A stretch of 64,000 bases of DNA from Chryseobacterium candidae (GTDB lineage Bacteria > Bacteroidota > Bacteroidia > Flavobacteriales > Weeksellaceae): positions 186,001-250,000 of the forward strand of contig NZ_SDLV01000047.1 in assembly GCF_004916905.1 (NCBI RefSeq), read 5' to 3'. The translations under genes and the position numbers were made by a program. Under the pieces are notes generated by a model. That model was given only the letters and a program-made list of their open reading frames with translations, searched no databases and was not told the DNA's origin. Shown here in pieces: positions 47,227-59,469 of this stretch (its first letter is position 1; each line of letters starts with the position of its first letter).

Positions 47227-49341
47227 TTAAAATTTGTATTCGATCATGAATGTTCCCCTCAATCCAAGAGCATTCGTGAAGTCACTGTCTCTTGATGTCC
47301 ACCATGAGATAGCAGGTTGATACACTTTATTGAAAAGGTTTTCAATACCTAATGACAGTCTCCAGTTGTTGCTGACTTCATAACTTGATTTGAAGTTAAA
47401 GACAGTATATTCCGGTACATATCCTTCACCGTAAGCATATAATCCCGTTTTTGCATTAGGCTCGAATCTGTTTTGCTGGAAAGAGTGAAGCATATCAAGA
47501 CCAACAGATAGAGCAGGGATAGGTCTGGCCTGAACATATGCCAATACTTTAGGGGCAGAAATTCTGCTGTTGTTGATTTTTGTTGAATAATCACCGTCAT
47601 CTTTTACAGAAGTAATTCCTTCCATCCAGCTGTAGCTTCCTCCAAACTGAATCCATTTTGCAGGGGTAAAGTGTAAAAATCCTTCCACTCCATACACGAT
47701 TTCCGGAGATCTCTGAATCATTAATGCTCTGTCCGGACTCTGTACGAATGATGCGCCAAGTTTAGATGTACTCACATAAGAGGTTAATTCATAGTTCAGC
47801 CAGCCGGAAAGCTGCCCTGTTGCCCCCAATTCGTAATTGTTTACGATGATGGGTTTTGTTTCCAGGTTTTTGATAGTTTCAGAGGTTGAGGTTCTTAAAA
47901 TTCTTCCTAATTCATTGATAGAGTAGGCCTGAGAGAAGCTTCCAAAGAGGTTGATATAAGGCTCAATATTATAGCGGATACCAATATTTCCTACCAGTGC
48001 ATTGTAGTTCAGTTTTCCACCTGCAACAGGAATACTTTTGGTAAAAGTTCCATCACTTTTAAGAGTGGAAAGCGTATTGAAATCGTCAACGTTTACTTTG
48101 ATGTTCTCGTAACGGAGTCCTCCTTTAAGGGTTAATTTTTTAAACAGATCAATTTTTGCCAATACAAAAGGCGCAATATTGGTCATATTCATATTGGACG
48201 TCCAGAAACGTCCGTCTTCCAGCTTTTGTACGGTTTCATCATTCAGAATATCAGCTCCATAGATAATTTCACCCTGAGAATTGGCTGAATTCCAAAGCTG
48301 GGTATCAAAATTGAATCTTGCTCCTGCCTTTTTTGAAATGACATTAGACTGTCCGCCATTGAAAAAGGTGTCACTATATCCGTAAACGGTTTTAAAATCC
48401 TGATAGTAAAGGTTGATATTCAAAGAAGTTCCTGCAAACAGGTTCTTGTTGTCATAGCTCACTCGGATATTGTGGTTTTTTGGAGTTCCCTGGGGAGTGG
48501 TTTCCAATCCTTTTCCAATTCCTTCACCAATGGTTGGCGTGATGCCGTATTTTCCTGTTTTTAATCCTACATTCAGGTCTGATCTTGAAGAATAACCAAT
48601 GTAAGACGCTTCGACTCTTTGATTTTCGTTAATATCATAACCTATTTTCAGCAATCCGTTGTAGTTATCCATCTTCGCAATGCTGTAGGTGGGGCTTATT
48701 AAAACGCCGTCTCCGTCTTTTGTATATCCTGTTCTTTCGTAAGCTAGGGAAAGAGTATAGTCGAATTTGTTGATCTTTCCGGATAAAAGCTGACTGGCTC
48801 TTACTCCTAAAGTTCCTCCATAAGGCTGTCCGGTAAGACCGATCTGTGAAATTCCGGAGATTTTTTTATCTGTTTTGCTTCTTTTTGTAATATAATTGAT
48901 GATCCCTCCGTCTGCTCCGTTACCATAGATGGAAGAAGCTCCTTTGATCACCTCAATTCTTTCAATCGCTGAAGGATCAATAGTTCGTAAATCTCTTGCT
49001 CCGTTACGAAGTGGAGTAGACTGCGGAATTCCATCAATCAAAACCAGAACCTGACGTCCTCTCAAGGTCTGTCCGGTGTTGGAAGTCTGTCCGGAATTGG
49101 TACCTAAACTGGGAACGGTATACTGCAGGATGCTTGTAATATCTGAATTAACAGTAAGCTGAGACTGAATTTGTTTTTCTCCTACCACTGTGATGGAGCT
49201 GGGAACTTCTTTTATGCTTTCCTTTTTTCTGGAAGCAGTCATTATAACCTCGTCTACATTTTGAGTTTGTAAACTATCCTTTACCTGGGCAAAAACGGTA
49301 GCAGTTCCTAAACAGGCAGCTGATAAAAGCACTTTTTTCAT
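47227..49341 (-). CDS. TonB-dependent siderophore receptor (copy 1)
   Basis: A 704-residue outer-membrane receptor. The signal peptide is MKKVLLSAACLGTATVFA. The plug domain spans about 30-150, with DEVIMTASRKKESIKEVPSS (TonB-box region), TGQTLRGRQVLVLIDGIP and IERIEVIKGASSIYGNGADGG. The rest is a 22-strand barrel ending in Phe (IEYKF). Its ATG overlaps the stop of the preceding PepSY gene (TAATG). It would import an iron-siderophore or a similar metal complex; the ligand cannot be told. Confidence 0.95.
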   Translation of the reverse strand: MKKVLLSAACLGTATVFAQVKDSLQTQNVDEVIMTASRKKESIKEVPSSITVVGEKQIQSQLTVNSDITSILQYTVPSLGTNSGQTSNTGQTLRGRQVLVLIDGIPQSTPLRNGARDLRTIDPSAIERIEVIKGASSIYGNGADGGIINYITKRSKTDKKISGISQIGLTGQPYGGTLGVRASQLLSGKINKFDYTLSLAYERTGYTKDGDGVLISPTYSIAKMDNYNGLLKIGYDINENQRVEASYIGYSSRSDLNVGLKTGKYGITPTIGEGIGKGLETTPQGTPKNHNIRVSYDNKNLFAGTSLNINLYYQDFKTVYGYSDTFFNGGQSNVISKKAGARFNFDTQLWNSANSQGEIIYGADILNDETVQKLEDGRFWTSNMNMTNIAPFVLAKIDLFKKLTLKGGLRYENIKVNVDDFNTLSTLKSDGTFTKSIPVAGGKLNYNALVGNIGIRYNIEPYINLFGSFSQAYSINELGRILRTSTSETIKNLETKPIIVNNYELGATGQLSGWLNYELTSYVSTSKLGASFVQSPDRALMIQRSPEIVYGVEGFLHFTPAKWIQFGGSYSWMEGITSVKDDGDYSTKINNSRISAPKVLAYVQARPIPALSVGLDMLHSFQQNRFEPNAKTGLYAYGEGYVPEYTVFNFKSSYEVSNNWRLSLGIENLFNKVYQPAISWWTSRDSDFTNALGLRGTFMIEYKF

Positions 49342-50543
49342 TATATTTTCTTTCCTTTTTTCTTTCTTTTTCCCCACCAAACCAGAAATCCGGTTACAGG
49401 GAGCGATGTACACGTAAGGCCGGCTATAAACCAGATCACTTTTCCGATGATTCCGAAGTAGGAACCGGTATGGATGTCATAATTGGCGTTGGAATATTTC
49501 TCGGCAGTATGGAGTTTGTGATGAGGTTTGTTGGCCAGTAGTTTTCCGGAGTATTTGTCGAATGTCAGAATATTTCTTTCGCTGTATCTTCCATCCAGTC
49601 CGTAAACTGTTACCGGAAGGGTTTTCAGTTCTTTTCCTTTTTTATTCTTTCCGTTTAGATTAATTCTGAAGCTGGATGATTTTGCGTACAGTTTTTCAGT
49701 TTGTGCCGCAGCCAGATCAAAAACAGCTTCATTCTTTGCCATCAGAGAATCCGGTGATTTTTTTTCTTTTTCTTTAGGAAGTTCCCATGAGCCGGATAAT
49801 GCAAACGTAAAAGTGTTTTTTACGTAAGGATAAGCAAAATAAAGTCCCGTAATGCTCATAAGCAGCGCGATAAATGATGCATAAAATCCCAGTATATTGT
49901 GAAGATCATAATTTTTCCGCTTCCAGTTTTTTACATTTTCCCAATTGAACCAAAAACGACCTTTTCTTGCATTTTTGTTTTTAGGCCACCATAAAATGAT
50001 TCCTGTGATGAGCATAATGACAAAAATAACGGTTGGGATTCCTACAGTGTATGATCCCCATTCAGAGTTAAGCAAAAGTCCCCAGTGGATATATTTTAAA
50101 ATATTGAATACATCATACTTTTCATCATAAACCGCCAGGATTTGTCCGGTATACTGATTGACATAAACCTGCTTGTTGATGCGTACCTGCTGAAAATAGT
50201 TCCATCCCTTTTTGCTTTTTTCATAGTATTCAAACTGGTAGGCTTTTGTTTTATCCAAAGGAATTTCTACAGCGCTTACCGGATACTTTTCATTAAGTTC
50301 CAGTGATACTTTCTCCCGAAGCAGATTAACAGACAATGGCTTTTTTCCGATATCCTCTTTTTTCAGATAAATGGCTTCTTTACGTAAGCTATTCTGTATT
50401 TCATCCTTAAAAACATATAAAGTCCCTGAAAGAGAGACTATAAATACAATGATTCCAACAGATAAACCCAGCCACAAGTGCAGCTTTGCGGACCATTTTT
50501 TTGTTGAAGAAACCTTCTTTTTATGATGATGCTTTTTTCTCAT
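49341..50543 (-). CDS. PepSY-associated TM protein, ferric reductase-like (copy 2)
   Basis: A 400-residue paralogue of the gene at 45965, with the same His-rich start (RKKHHHKKK), KWSAKLHLWLGLSVG, YDLHNILGFYAS, and DIHTGSYFGIIG blocks. A Lys-rich segment follows the third helix. It lies between two TonB-receptor genes: it starts 40 bp after the upstream receptor and its stop overlaps the downstream receptor's ATG, so all four genes are probably one operon. Confidence 0.9.
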   Translation of the reverse strand: MRKKHHHKKKVSSTKKWSAKLHLWLGLSVGIIVFIVSLSGTLYVFKDEIQNSLRKEAIYLKKEDIGKKPLSVNLLREKVSLELNEKYPVSAVEIPLDKTKAYQFEYYEKSKKGWNYFQQVRINKQVYVNQYTGQILAVYDEKYDVFNILKYIHWGLLLNSEWGSYTVGIPTVIFVIMLITGIILWWPKNKNARKGRFWFNWENVKNWKRKNYDLHNILGFYASFIALLMSITGLYFAYPYVKNTFTFALSGSWELPKEKEKKSPDSLMAKNEAVFDLAAAQTEKLYAKSSSFRINLNGKNKKGKELKTLPVTVYGLDGRYSERNILTFDKYSGKLLANKPHHKLHTAEKYSNANYDIHTGSYFGIIGKVIWFIAGLTCTSLPVTGFLVWWGKRKKKGKKI

Positions 50544-50582
50544 AGCAAAAAGTTAACCCCAAGAGGGGCTAACCTTTATTTT

Positions 50583-52739
50583 TTAAAATTTATATCCTAT
50601 TGATACTCTCCAGTTACGCGGAGCATTGTAGATCCATGCATATTCACCGCCATCTCCTCTGTATCCGCTGTAAAGCTTTCTGTTAAGAACATTATTCAGC
50701 ATAAAGTTAACATCGAATTTTTTAGCAACATAAGAAACCCCGAAGTTGGTATCAAAATAATCCGGTAAGCTTTGATCTTTTGTGGCACTCACCCCAAACC
50801 AGGACTGTCTTCCCCCCTGATACTGATAACCGGCTGAAATCCCGAACCCTTTCATAAGACCATTTTCAAATCTATAGTTTACCCAGGTATTCTGTACATT
50901 TTTCGCATTCCCCGGAGACTGAATTCCAATTCTTGTAGGATCTGTGTCTTTGATGGTCTTTGCATCTGTATAAGCATAGTTGATGATAATGTTCAACCCT
51001 TTGATGATTTCCCCTTTGATATCAGTTTCAAAACCTCTTGCTCTCTGCTCACCTGTAGCAACCTGAAAAGGCTGTCCTTCATTTTGTTCTTTAGGTCCCG
51101 CAACAAGAATATTTTGTCTTCTGATTTCGTATACAGCGAAAGTAGAGTTCCATTTTCCACCGAACCAGTCTTTTTTCAGTCCGAATTCAATATTCTGCCC
51201 TCTGAAAGGATCTGTAATTTTGGTTTTGTTAATTCCTGTTCCGGATTGTGGTACGAAGGTTTTATCATAGATACCATAAGCTGAGAAGTTTTCATTAATA
51301 GAATAACTTATTCCTACTCTTGGTGTAAATTCTCCTGCTTCATCCGGCACGATAGGGGTTCCTGGGCTAAGGTTTGGATATGCGGAATAGGTTTTACCGC
51401 TTGTATATCTTCCTGCTAATGTTAATCTCAATTTATTATTGAACATTTCAATCTGATCCTGAGCGTAATAAGAAGTATATTTTACGCCCTGATCATTATA
51501 AAACGGAGCAGAAGTGTTTAATGTATAAAAGTTAGAAGATGGAAGTTTTGAAGGGTCTACCCCATAATTTACATTATAAATATTAATAGGGAATGGTCCT
51601 CCGGTAAAAGATGAAAAGTCAGCATTGTATTTTCTGTCTCCGTAATCAAATCCTGCGATTATTTTATGGACAATGTTTCCTGTAGTAAGCTTTCCTCTCA
51701 CATAGGTCTGGAAGATGTGGTTTTTTCCTTTCGCCTGCCAGTTGCTTAGCGTTCTGTTGAAAACATTTTTATTGGCAGGGTCAAAAGTTCCCCACCATGA
51801 TCCTCCGTCATAATCCAGGTCCATATAAGCATATTGTGTGCTCCAGATCCAGTCTTTGAAAAGCTTTTGATCTAAACTTAAGAATAAGCTCTGATCTTTT
51901 ACTTCAGTTTTCTTGAAGTTGGGGTCATTAAAGTTGGTATGTACATTCAGTGAAGCGTATCCGTCGTTTGACATCAGATAAGCTCCAGGCTGGTTGAACT
52001 TTAAGTATTGGTAGTTGTACTGTGCCGTAAATGTAGTTGTCTTTGTAGGTCTGAAAGTAATGGAAGGAGCAACAATAATTTTGCTTGTTTTATCATTTTC
52101 CACCCATGAATTATTGGAACTTCCCATTAAGTTAAGACGGTAATCTAAAACTCCGTCTTTCACAAGAACCCCGTCAAGGTCTGCCTCTCCTCTGAAAAGG
52201 TTATAGCTTCCTGTGGTGAAACGTACACTGTTGGCAAACTTTCCGGTAGGTTTTTTAGTTACCACATTATAAAATCCGGCTGGATCTCCCATAGAACCCA
52301 TAAATCCGGCTGGACCTTTTACAAACTCTATTCTGTCAATTACAGATGCATCAGGGTTAATTGGTCCCCAGGTTGAAGATACATTCATTCCGTTCATAAA
52401 GGTAGCAATACTGGCACCTCTCATAAATACATTGGAATATACATTATCCCAATGCTCTACCTTTCTTGCTCCGCTTACGTTGCGGACAATTCCTTCAGAC
52501 ATATTTAGAGTCATCTGATCAGCAAGAACCTGAGAGCTTATAGACTGTACATTCTGCGGAAGTTCAAGAATAGGTGTCTGAATTCTTAGTGAACCGGAAA
52601 CCTCATTCAGCTTGTACTTCTGATAATATCTTCCGTTAACAACTACTTCTTCAATATCATTGGATTTGATGGTGTCTTTTTTTTGCGCAGAAACCAGCAT
52701 TGTTCCCAGTGCGGAAGCACAGATCAGTACATTTTTCAT
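50583..52739 (-). CDS. TonB-dependent siderophore receptor (copy 2)
   Basis: A 718-residue outer-membrane receptor, of the ferrichrome/FhuA-like class by its plug motifs: ELPQNVQSISSQVL, NVFMRGASIATFMNG and FVKGPAGFMGSMGDPAGFYN. The signal peptide is MKNVLICASALGTMLVSA and the barrel ends with SIGYKF. ATG 52739 is preferred over a TTG upstream. It heads the block receptor-PepSY-receptor-PepSY. A promoter box and a Fur-like palindrome lie upstream. Confidence 0.95.
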   Translation of the reverse strand: MKNVLICASALGTMLVSAQKKDTIKSNDIEEVVVNGRYYQKYKLNEVSGSLRIQTPILELPQNVQSISSQVLADQMTLNMSEGIVRNVSGARKVEHWDNVYSNVFMRGASIATFMNGMNVSSTWGPINPDASVIDRIEFVKGPAGFMGSMGDPAGFYNVVTKKPTGKFANSVRFTTGSYNLFRGEADLDGVLVKDGVLDYRLNLMGSSNNSWVENDKTSKIIVAPSITFRPTKTTTFTAQYNYQYLKFNQPGAYLMSNDGYASLNVHTNFNDPNFKKTEVKDQSLFLSLDQKLFKDWIWSTQYAYMDLDYDGGSWWGTFDPANKNVFNRTLSNWQAKGKNHIFQTYVRGKLTTGNIVHKIIAGFDYGDRKYNADFSSFTGGPFPINIYNVNYGVDPSKLPSSNFYTLNTSAPFYNDQGVKYTSYYAQDQIEMFNNKLRLTLAGRYTSGKTYSAYPNLSPGTPIVPDEAGEFTPRVGISYSINENFSAYGIYDKTFVPQSGTGINKTKITDPFRGQNIEFGLKKDWFGGKWNSTFAVYEIRRQNILVAGPKEQNEGQPFQVATGEQRARGFETDIKGEIIKGLNIIINYAYTDAKTIKDTDPTRIGIQSPGNAKNVQNTWVNYRFENGLMKGFGISAGYQYQGGRQSWFGVSATKDQSLPDYFDTNFGVSYVAKKFDVNFMLNNVLNRKLYSGYRGDGGEYAWIYNAPRNWRVSIGYKF

Positions 52740-52756
52740 GAAAGTCAAATTTTCTG

Positions 52757-52764
52757 CAAATATA
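52757..52764 (-). promoter_or_regulatory. Probable -7 promoter element of the receptor operon
   Basis: On the minus strand TATATTTG fits TAnnTTTG, 17 bp before the ATG at 52739. Confidence 0.5.
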
Positions 52765-52795
52765 TTATTTTTAACTGTTCTAAATAAATAATAAG

Positions 52796-52811
52796 ATTGA
52801 TATTTATCATA
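52796..52811. promoter_or_regulatory. Fur-like palindrome upstream of the receptor operon
   Basis: TTGATA-TT-TATCAT is a near-perfect palindrome in an AT-rich stretch, 31 bp upstream of the -7 box. Fur boxes are of this general kind (GATAAT inverted repeats), and iron control would be expected for these genes. The match is short, so the call is weak. Confidence 0.35.
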
Positions 52812-52833
52812 AAATTATTATATACTGAATAAT

Positions 52834-52869
52834 AAAAAACCGCTCTGACCAATGGCAGAGCGGTTTTTG
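52834..52869. terminator. Rho-independent terminator after secA
   Basis: AAAACCGCTCTG and CAGAGCGGTTTT form a perfect 12-bp stem around an 8-base loop, with A and T runs on the two sides. On the minus strand it lies 22 bp beyond the secA stop. Confidence 0.9.
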
Positions 52870-52890
52870 TATGATATTATTAAATTTTTC

Positions 52891-55965
<3,075 letters not shown>

Positions 55966-55972
55966 AAATTTT

Positions 55973-56088
55973 TTGCTTTATGCTTAATGCAAAATGCTTT
56001 AAGCGTTTTAAATAACACTTATCGTGTAAATTAATATATAAAAAGGGCAAAAAAGCTCTAAGCAAGCAGCCTAAAGCTTATCGCTTTA
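55973..56088. repeat. AT-rich intergenic palindrome, GCTTTATGC / TTAAGC type
   Basis: GCTTTATGCTTAATGC and AATGCTTTAAGCG on the left face AAGCAGCCTAAAGC and TTATCGCTTTAT on the right, with 60 bp between. It fills the gap between the DUF2795 gene and secA. Same class as 13977-14066 and 24771-24832. Confidence 0.6.
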
Positions 56089-56310
56089 TTAATATTCGTC
56101 CTCGTTCCAAAGGAAATCCTCGTCAGTAGGATAGTCACTCCATACCTCTTCGATAGATTCATAAATCTCTCCTTCGTCTTCAATGGCCTGAAGGTTTTCT
56201 ACTACTTCCATAGGTGCACCAGTTCTGATTGCGTAGTCGATAAGCTCTGCTTTTGTCATTGGCCAAGGTGCGTCACTTAAATATGAAGCTAATTCTAATG
56301 TCCAGTACAT
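56089..56310 (-). CDS. DUF2795 domain protein
   Basis: A 73-residue acidic protein. The segment SYLSDAPWPMTKAELIDYAIRTGAP and VVENLQAI (about residues 9-42) is the DUF2795 signature, a small helical domain of unknown role. The C-terminus is very acidic (DYPTDEDFLWNEDEY). It lies 123 bp before secA on the same strand, in a constant place in this group from memory. Confidence 0.88.
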   Translation of the reverse strand: MYWTLELASYLSDAPWPMTKAELIDYAIRTGAPMEVVENLQAIEDEGEIYESIEEVWSDYPTDEDFLWNEDEY

Positions 56311-56446
56311 AATTTTCTAATTTTTTGCAAAAGTATAAAAATAGGTTGTATAATAAACTTTTTTATACTTGATTTTCAATTCTTTTTATAATTTTTTCTT
56401 ATAAATGGCTGTCACAAACTGGCTGGCAGCTGTGTCAGCAATTTAC

Positions 56447-57475
56447 TTAATGTCGTTTTCTCAAAAACCATTCCACAAATTTTTTTATGCCATTTTGGAA
56501 GTTGGTGACCGGTTTATACCCTATTAAGTCCTTTGCCTTTGTAATATCGGCATTTGTTTTTGTGACATCTCCCGGCTGCATTGGCAGAATTTTTTTGCTG
56601 GCAGTTTTTCCCAGTGCTTTTTCAATAGTGGCAACCATCTCTGATAAAGTGATTACCTGATTTTCTCCTAGATTAAGAATTTCATAAACTCCGGAATGTT
56701 GCTCCAGATAATGAATAGACTTGGTAATGCCATCAATAATATCATCTATATAAGTATAGTCTCTGGCTGTATTTCCGTCGCCATAGAAAGGGATCTCCTG
56801 ATTCTCCGAAATAAGCTTTGTAAATTTGTGTATCGCCAGATCCGGTCTTTGTCTTGGTCCATACACCGTAAAAAACCTAAGCTGGATAATATCTATATGG
56901 TATAGGTTATGGTAAACATGTCCTATAACCTCTCCGCTTTTCTTAGTTGCGGCATAAGGTGAGATAGGGTTGTCTACATTGTCTGTTTCTGCAAAGGGAA
57001 TTTTTTCATTGTTTCCATAAACACTTGAAGAAGATGCACAGATAAATTTTTTAATATTGAAATCCTTACACAGTTCCCAAAGATTCATAGTACCGCGTAC
57101 ATTCACTTCTTCGTACTCCAGAGGGCGTTCAATAGAAGGCCGTACACCGGCAAGTGCTGCCAGATGAATTACCATATCAATAGGATGATTCTTAAAGATG
57201 TTTTCAAGATCTTTTTTATTACGTATATCCTGCCAATAGAGGGAATATTGGTCAGAATGGGCGAGGGATGCCAAACGCGGAATGTCCGTCTCTTTATCCG
57301 AGAATTCAAAATCCGAATTTTTACCGATTGACTCCAAAGTATTTTTAATTTTTACCTGATAGTCATAGAAATTATCAAAATTGTCAATGTTTATGACAGA
57401 ATGTCCATTTCTTAATAATTTCTCTATGAGATGGGAACCAATAAAGCCGCTTCCTCCGGTTACAAGATAATTCAT
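56447..57475 (-). CDS. Nucleotide-sugar epimerase (UDP-glucuronate/GalNAc-type SDR)
   Basis: A 342-residue extended short-chain dehydrogenase. The NAD loop is VTGGSGFIGSHL (5-16). The active site is Ser-Ser-Ser-Val-Tyr (CASSSSVYGN) and Tyr-x3-Lys in SPYAATKKSGE. FFTVYGPRQRPDLAIHKF and the downstream blocks match UDP-glucuronate 4-epimerase-type enzymes, which supply sugars for surface polysaccharide. The exact sugar cannot be fixed. It stands alone, not in a polysaccharide cluster. Confidence 0.9.
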   Translation of the reverse strand: MNYLVTGGSGFIGSHLIEKLLRNGHSVINIDNFDNFYDYQVKIKNTLESIGKNSDFEFSDKETDIPRLASLAHSDQYSLYWQDIRNKKDLENIFKNHPIDMVIHLAALAGVRPSIERPLEYEEVNVRGTMNLWELCKDFNIKKFICASSSSVYGNNEKIPFAETDNVDNPISPYAATKKSGEVIGHVYHNLYHIDIIQLRFFTVYGPRQRPDLAIHKFTKLISENQEIPFYGDGNTARDYTYIDDIIDGITKSIHYLEQHSGVYEILNLGENQVITLSEMVATIEKALGKTASKKILPMQPGDVTKTNADITKAKDLIGYKPVTNFQNGIKKFVEWFLRKRH

Positions 57476-57526
57476 TTGTTGATTTTAATTGACAAATTTA
57501 TTAATAAAACTTGAATGACGTTTTTA

Positions 57527-57534
57527 TACTTTTG
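57527..57534 (+). promoter_or_regulatory. Probable -7 promoter element of the DUF389 gene
   Basis: TACTTTTG fits TAnnTTTG, 17 bp before the ATG at 57552. A TTG lies 13 bp upstream, shorter than usual. Confidence 0.45.
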
Positions 57535-57551
57535 TCAGAAAATATAAATCA

Positions 57552-58304
57552 ATGATAAATCTTCAAAAGCTATTTGTACTTCCCAAGGAAGAAGATGAAG
57601 AATTTACATTTGGCGAGATAGAAGAAGGCATTTATTTCCGCGGTCATAATCTTTGGCTTTTGGTAATTTCCATGGGTATTGCCTGTATCGGCTTAAATGT
57701 TAACAGCCCGGCTGCGGTAATTGGTGCAATGCTTATTTCGCCATTGATGGGACCTGTTGTTGGAATTGCATTTGGGTTTTCTATAGGAAACAGGAGGCTT
57801 ATAAAGCTTGGTGTTTTTAACTGGCTTTTGATGATGGTAGTGGGCATTTGTTCTTCCACATTATATTTTCTGATTTCTCCTTTTCATTCAGAAACTTCAC
57901 AGCTTGAAAGCTTTAAAACGGCAACCATTTTTGACTGTTTTTTGGCGCTGCTTGGAGGATTTGCATGGTTTCTGGGGATCGTAAGGAAAGAAGCAATCAA
58001 AGTTATCGCAGGGGTTGCCGTTTCTACAGCATGTATACCTCCTTTGTGCACAGCAGGATTTGGTATTGCCAATGGAAACTGGGAATACTTTTGGGGAGGC
58101 TTTTATTTTTATCTTATCAATTGTTTTTTTATAGCGGTGGGAACCTGGGTATTGAGTCTCTTGTTAGGATATCAGAAGTATTACAGAGAAAAAAACAGCA
58201 ATAATCGTAAAGTTTCTGTATGGATCAGCTTAGTTTCAGTTATTATTTTGATTCCAAGTATACTGCTTACCAAAAAGAAGTGGGAGAACGAAGCATTAAA
58301 ATAA
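57552..58304 (+). CDS. DUF389 membrane protein, cut short by an in-frame stop
   Basis: A 250-residue product containing the DUF389 membrane region: GIACIGLNVNSPAAVIGAML, ISPLMGPVVGIAFG, IAGVAVSTACIPPLCTAG and about six helices. A TAA at 58302 stops it just after the last helix (TKKKWENEALK). The reading frame continues without any other stop for 100 codons (58305-58607) with a plausible soluble domain. The gene therefore looks like a longer DUF389 protein broken by one nonsense codon, unless the sequence is in error or the stop is read through. The membrane part alone may still be made. Confidence 0.85.
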   Translation: MINLQKLFVLPKEEDEEFTFGEIEEGIYFRGHNLWLLVISMGIACIGLNVNSPAAVIGAMLISPLMGPVVGIAFGFSIGNRRLIKLGVFNWLLMMVVGICSSTLYFLISPFHSETSQLESFKTATIFDCFLALLGGFAWFLGIVRKEAIKVIAGVAVSTACIPPLCTAGFGIANGNWEYFWGGFYFYLINCFFIAVGTWVLSLLLGYQKYYREKNSNNRKVSVWISLVSVIILIPSILLTKKKWENEALK

Positions 58305-58607
58305 AGGTCAGAAAAATATATCAGAATTATTAAGGAAAGCCATCCTGAGCTGGCTATTATTAATTATGAGTCGTTTAAAGAAAAATCACAGGATTTTTTA
58401 AAGATCACCCTTTTGAATGACAGTGTTACCATCAGTAAAAAAAGACTGGATGAACATAATGAATTAGTAAAAGATATTCATCTGATATGGCAGTATTCGC
58501 CTCAGTCAAAAAATATAAATAATCCGGAATTGCAAAAACTTCAAAGCCAGATAACTGCTCTAAAAAAGGAACTGGATCAGATTAAATTGCAAAAAAAGAT
58601 CAAATAA
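58305..58607 (+). pseudogene. Detached C-terminal part of the DUF389 gene
   Basis: In the same frame as 57552-58304, directly after its TAA, 100 sense codons run to a TAA at 58605. The translation begins RSEKYIRIIKESHPELAI and includes LNDSVTISKKRLDEHNELVKD and a C-terminal coiled coil (LQSQITALKKELDQIKLQ). It has no good start codon of its own before a TTG at 58413. It is best read as the tail of the DUF389 protein. Confidence 0.75.
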
Positions 58608-58642
58608 AATTTCTATATTTACTTATACTTAAAAACATCATT

Positions 58643-59440
58643 ATGCAGTTTCAAGGGCAAATTTTAAAGATGACAAGCTACGATGCCAGGCCAATCCAGT
58701 ACTACCTTAATCTTTCCGGAGATCTTATTCATATGAATGAGCTGTTGGGAAAGGAGCTAAGCATAAAACATACAGGGTTTCAGTGTGTAAATTGTGGTGA
58801 AAATAAACCGGTTTACAGAATGGGATTCTGCAAAAACTGTTTTTTTGAAAGCCCTTATGCCAGTGATACCATTATCCGTCCCGAACTTTCTACTGCACAT
58901 TTAGGTGTTGCAGAACGAGATCTTGAAGTGGAAAAACAAATTCAGCTGCAGCCGCATACTGTTTATCTGGCATACACCGGAGATGTAAAAGTAGGAGTTA
59001 CCAGAAATACGCAGATTCCTACAAGATGGATAGATCAGGGTGCGACTTTTGCATTACCCATCGCAAGAACCGAGAACCGCTATGAAGCAGGAATGATAGA
59101 GGTGGCTTTAAAAGAACATCTGGCAGATAAAACCAACTGGAGAAAAATGCTGCAGGATGATTTTGAAGGAGAAGTAGATCTTGCCGATTTCCGACAGAAA
59201 ATAAAAGAATTTTTTCCTGACGATTTCCAGAAGTTTTACAGCGAAGGAGAAGAACTGTGGATGTTTGACTATCCTTTTGAAAAACCGGAGAAAGTTTCAT
59301 CGTTTACATTAGATAAAAAACCTGAGTTCACAGGAAGACTTACAGGAATTAAAGGGCAGTACCTTGGATTTGAAGGAGGAAACTTTATTAATGTAAGAGG
59401 ACATGAAGGCTATGTTATTGAACTGGAAATAAAGAACTGA
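58643..59440 (+). CDS. DUF2797 domain protein (zinc ribbon plus GIY-YIG-like)
   Basis: A 265-residue protein of the DUF2797 family. A zinc ribbon is formed by CVNCGE and FCKNCFF (about residues 48-75). A GIY-YIG-like segment follows: TVYLAYTGDVKVGVTRNTQIPTRWIDQGA, cut across this block, with R and E positions in RTENRYEAGMIEVALKEHL. Biochemical role unknown; a nucleic-acid link is suggested by the two parts. It starts 35 bp after the DUF389 tail and may be co-transcribed with the gene downstream. Confidence 0.9.
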   Translation: MQFQGQILKMTSYDARPIQYYLNLSGDLIHMNELLGKELSIKHTGFQCVNCGENKPVYRMGFCKNCFFESPYASDTIIRPELSTAHLGVAERDLEVEKQIQLQPHTVYLAYTGDVKVGVTRNTQIPTRWIDQGATFALPIARTENRYEAGMIEVALKEHLADKTNWRKMLQDDFEGEVDLADFRQKIKEFFPDDFQKFYSEGEELWMFDYPFEKPEKVSSFTLDKKPEFTGRLTGIKGQYLGFEGGNFINVRGHEGYVIELEIKN

Positions 59441-59469
59441 TCTATATAAAAAGAATCAAATCACAAAAT

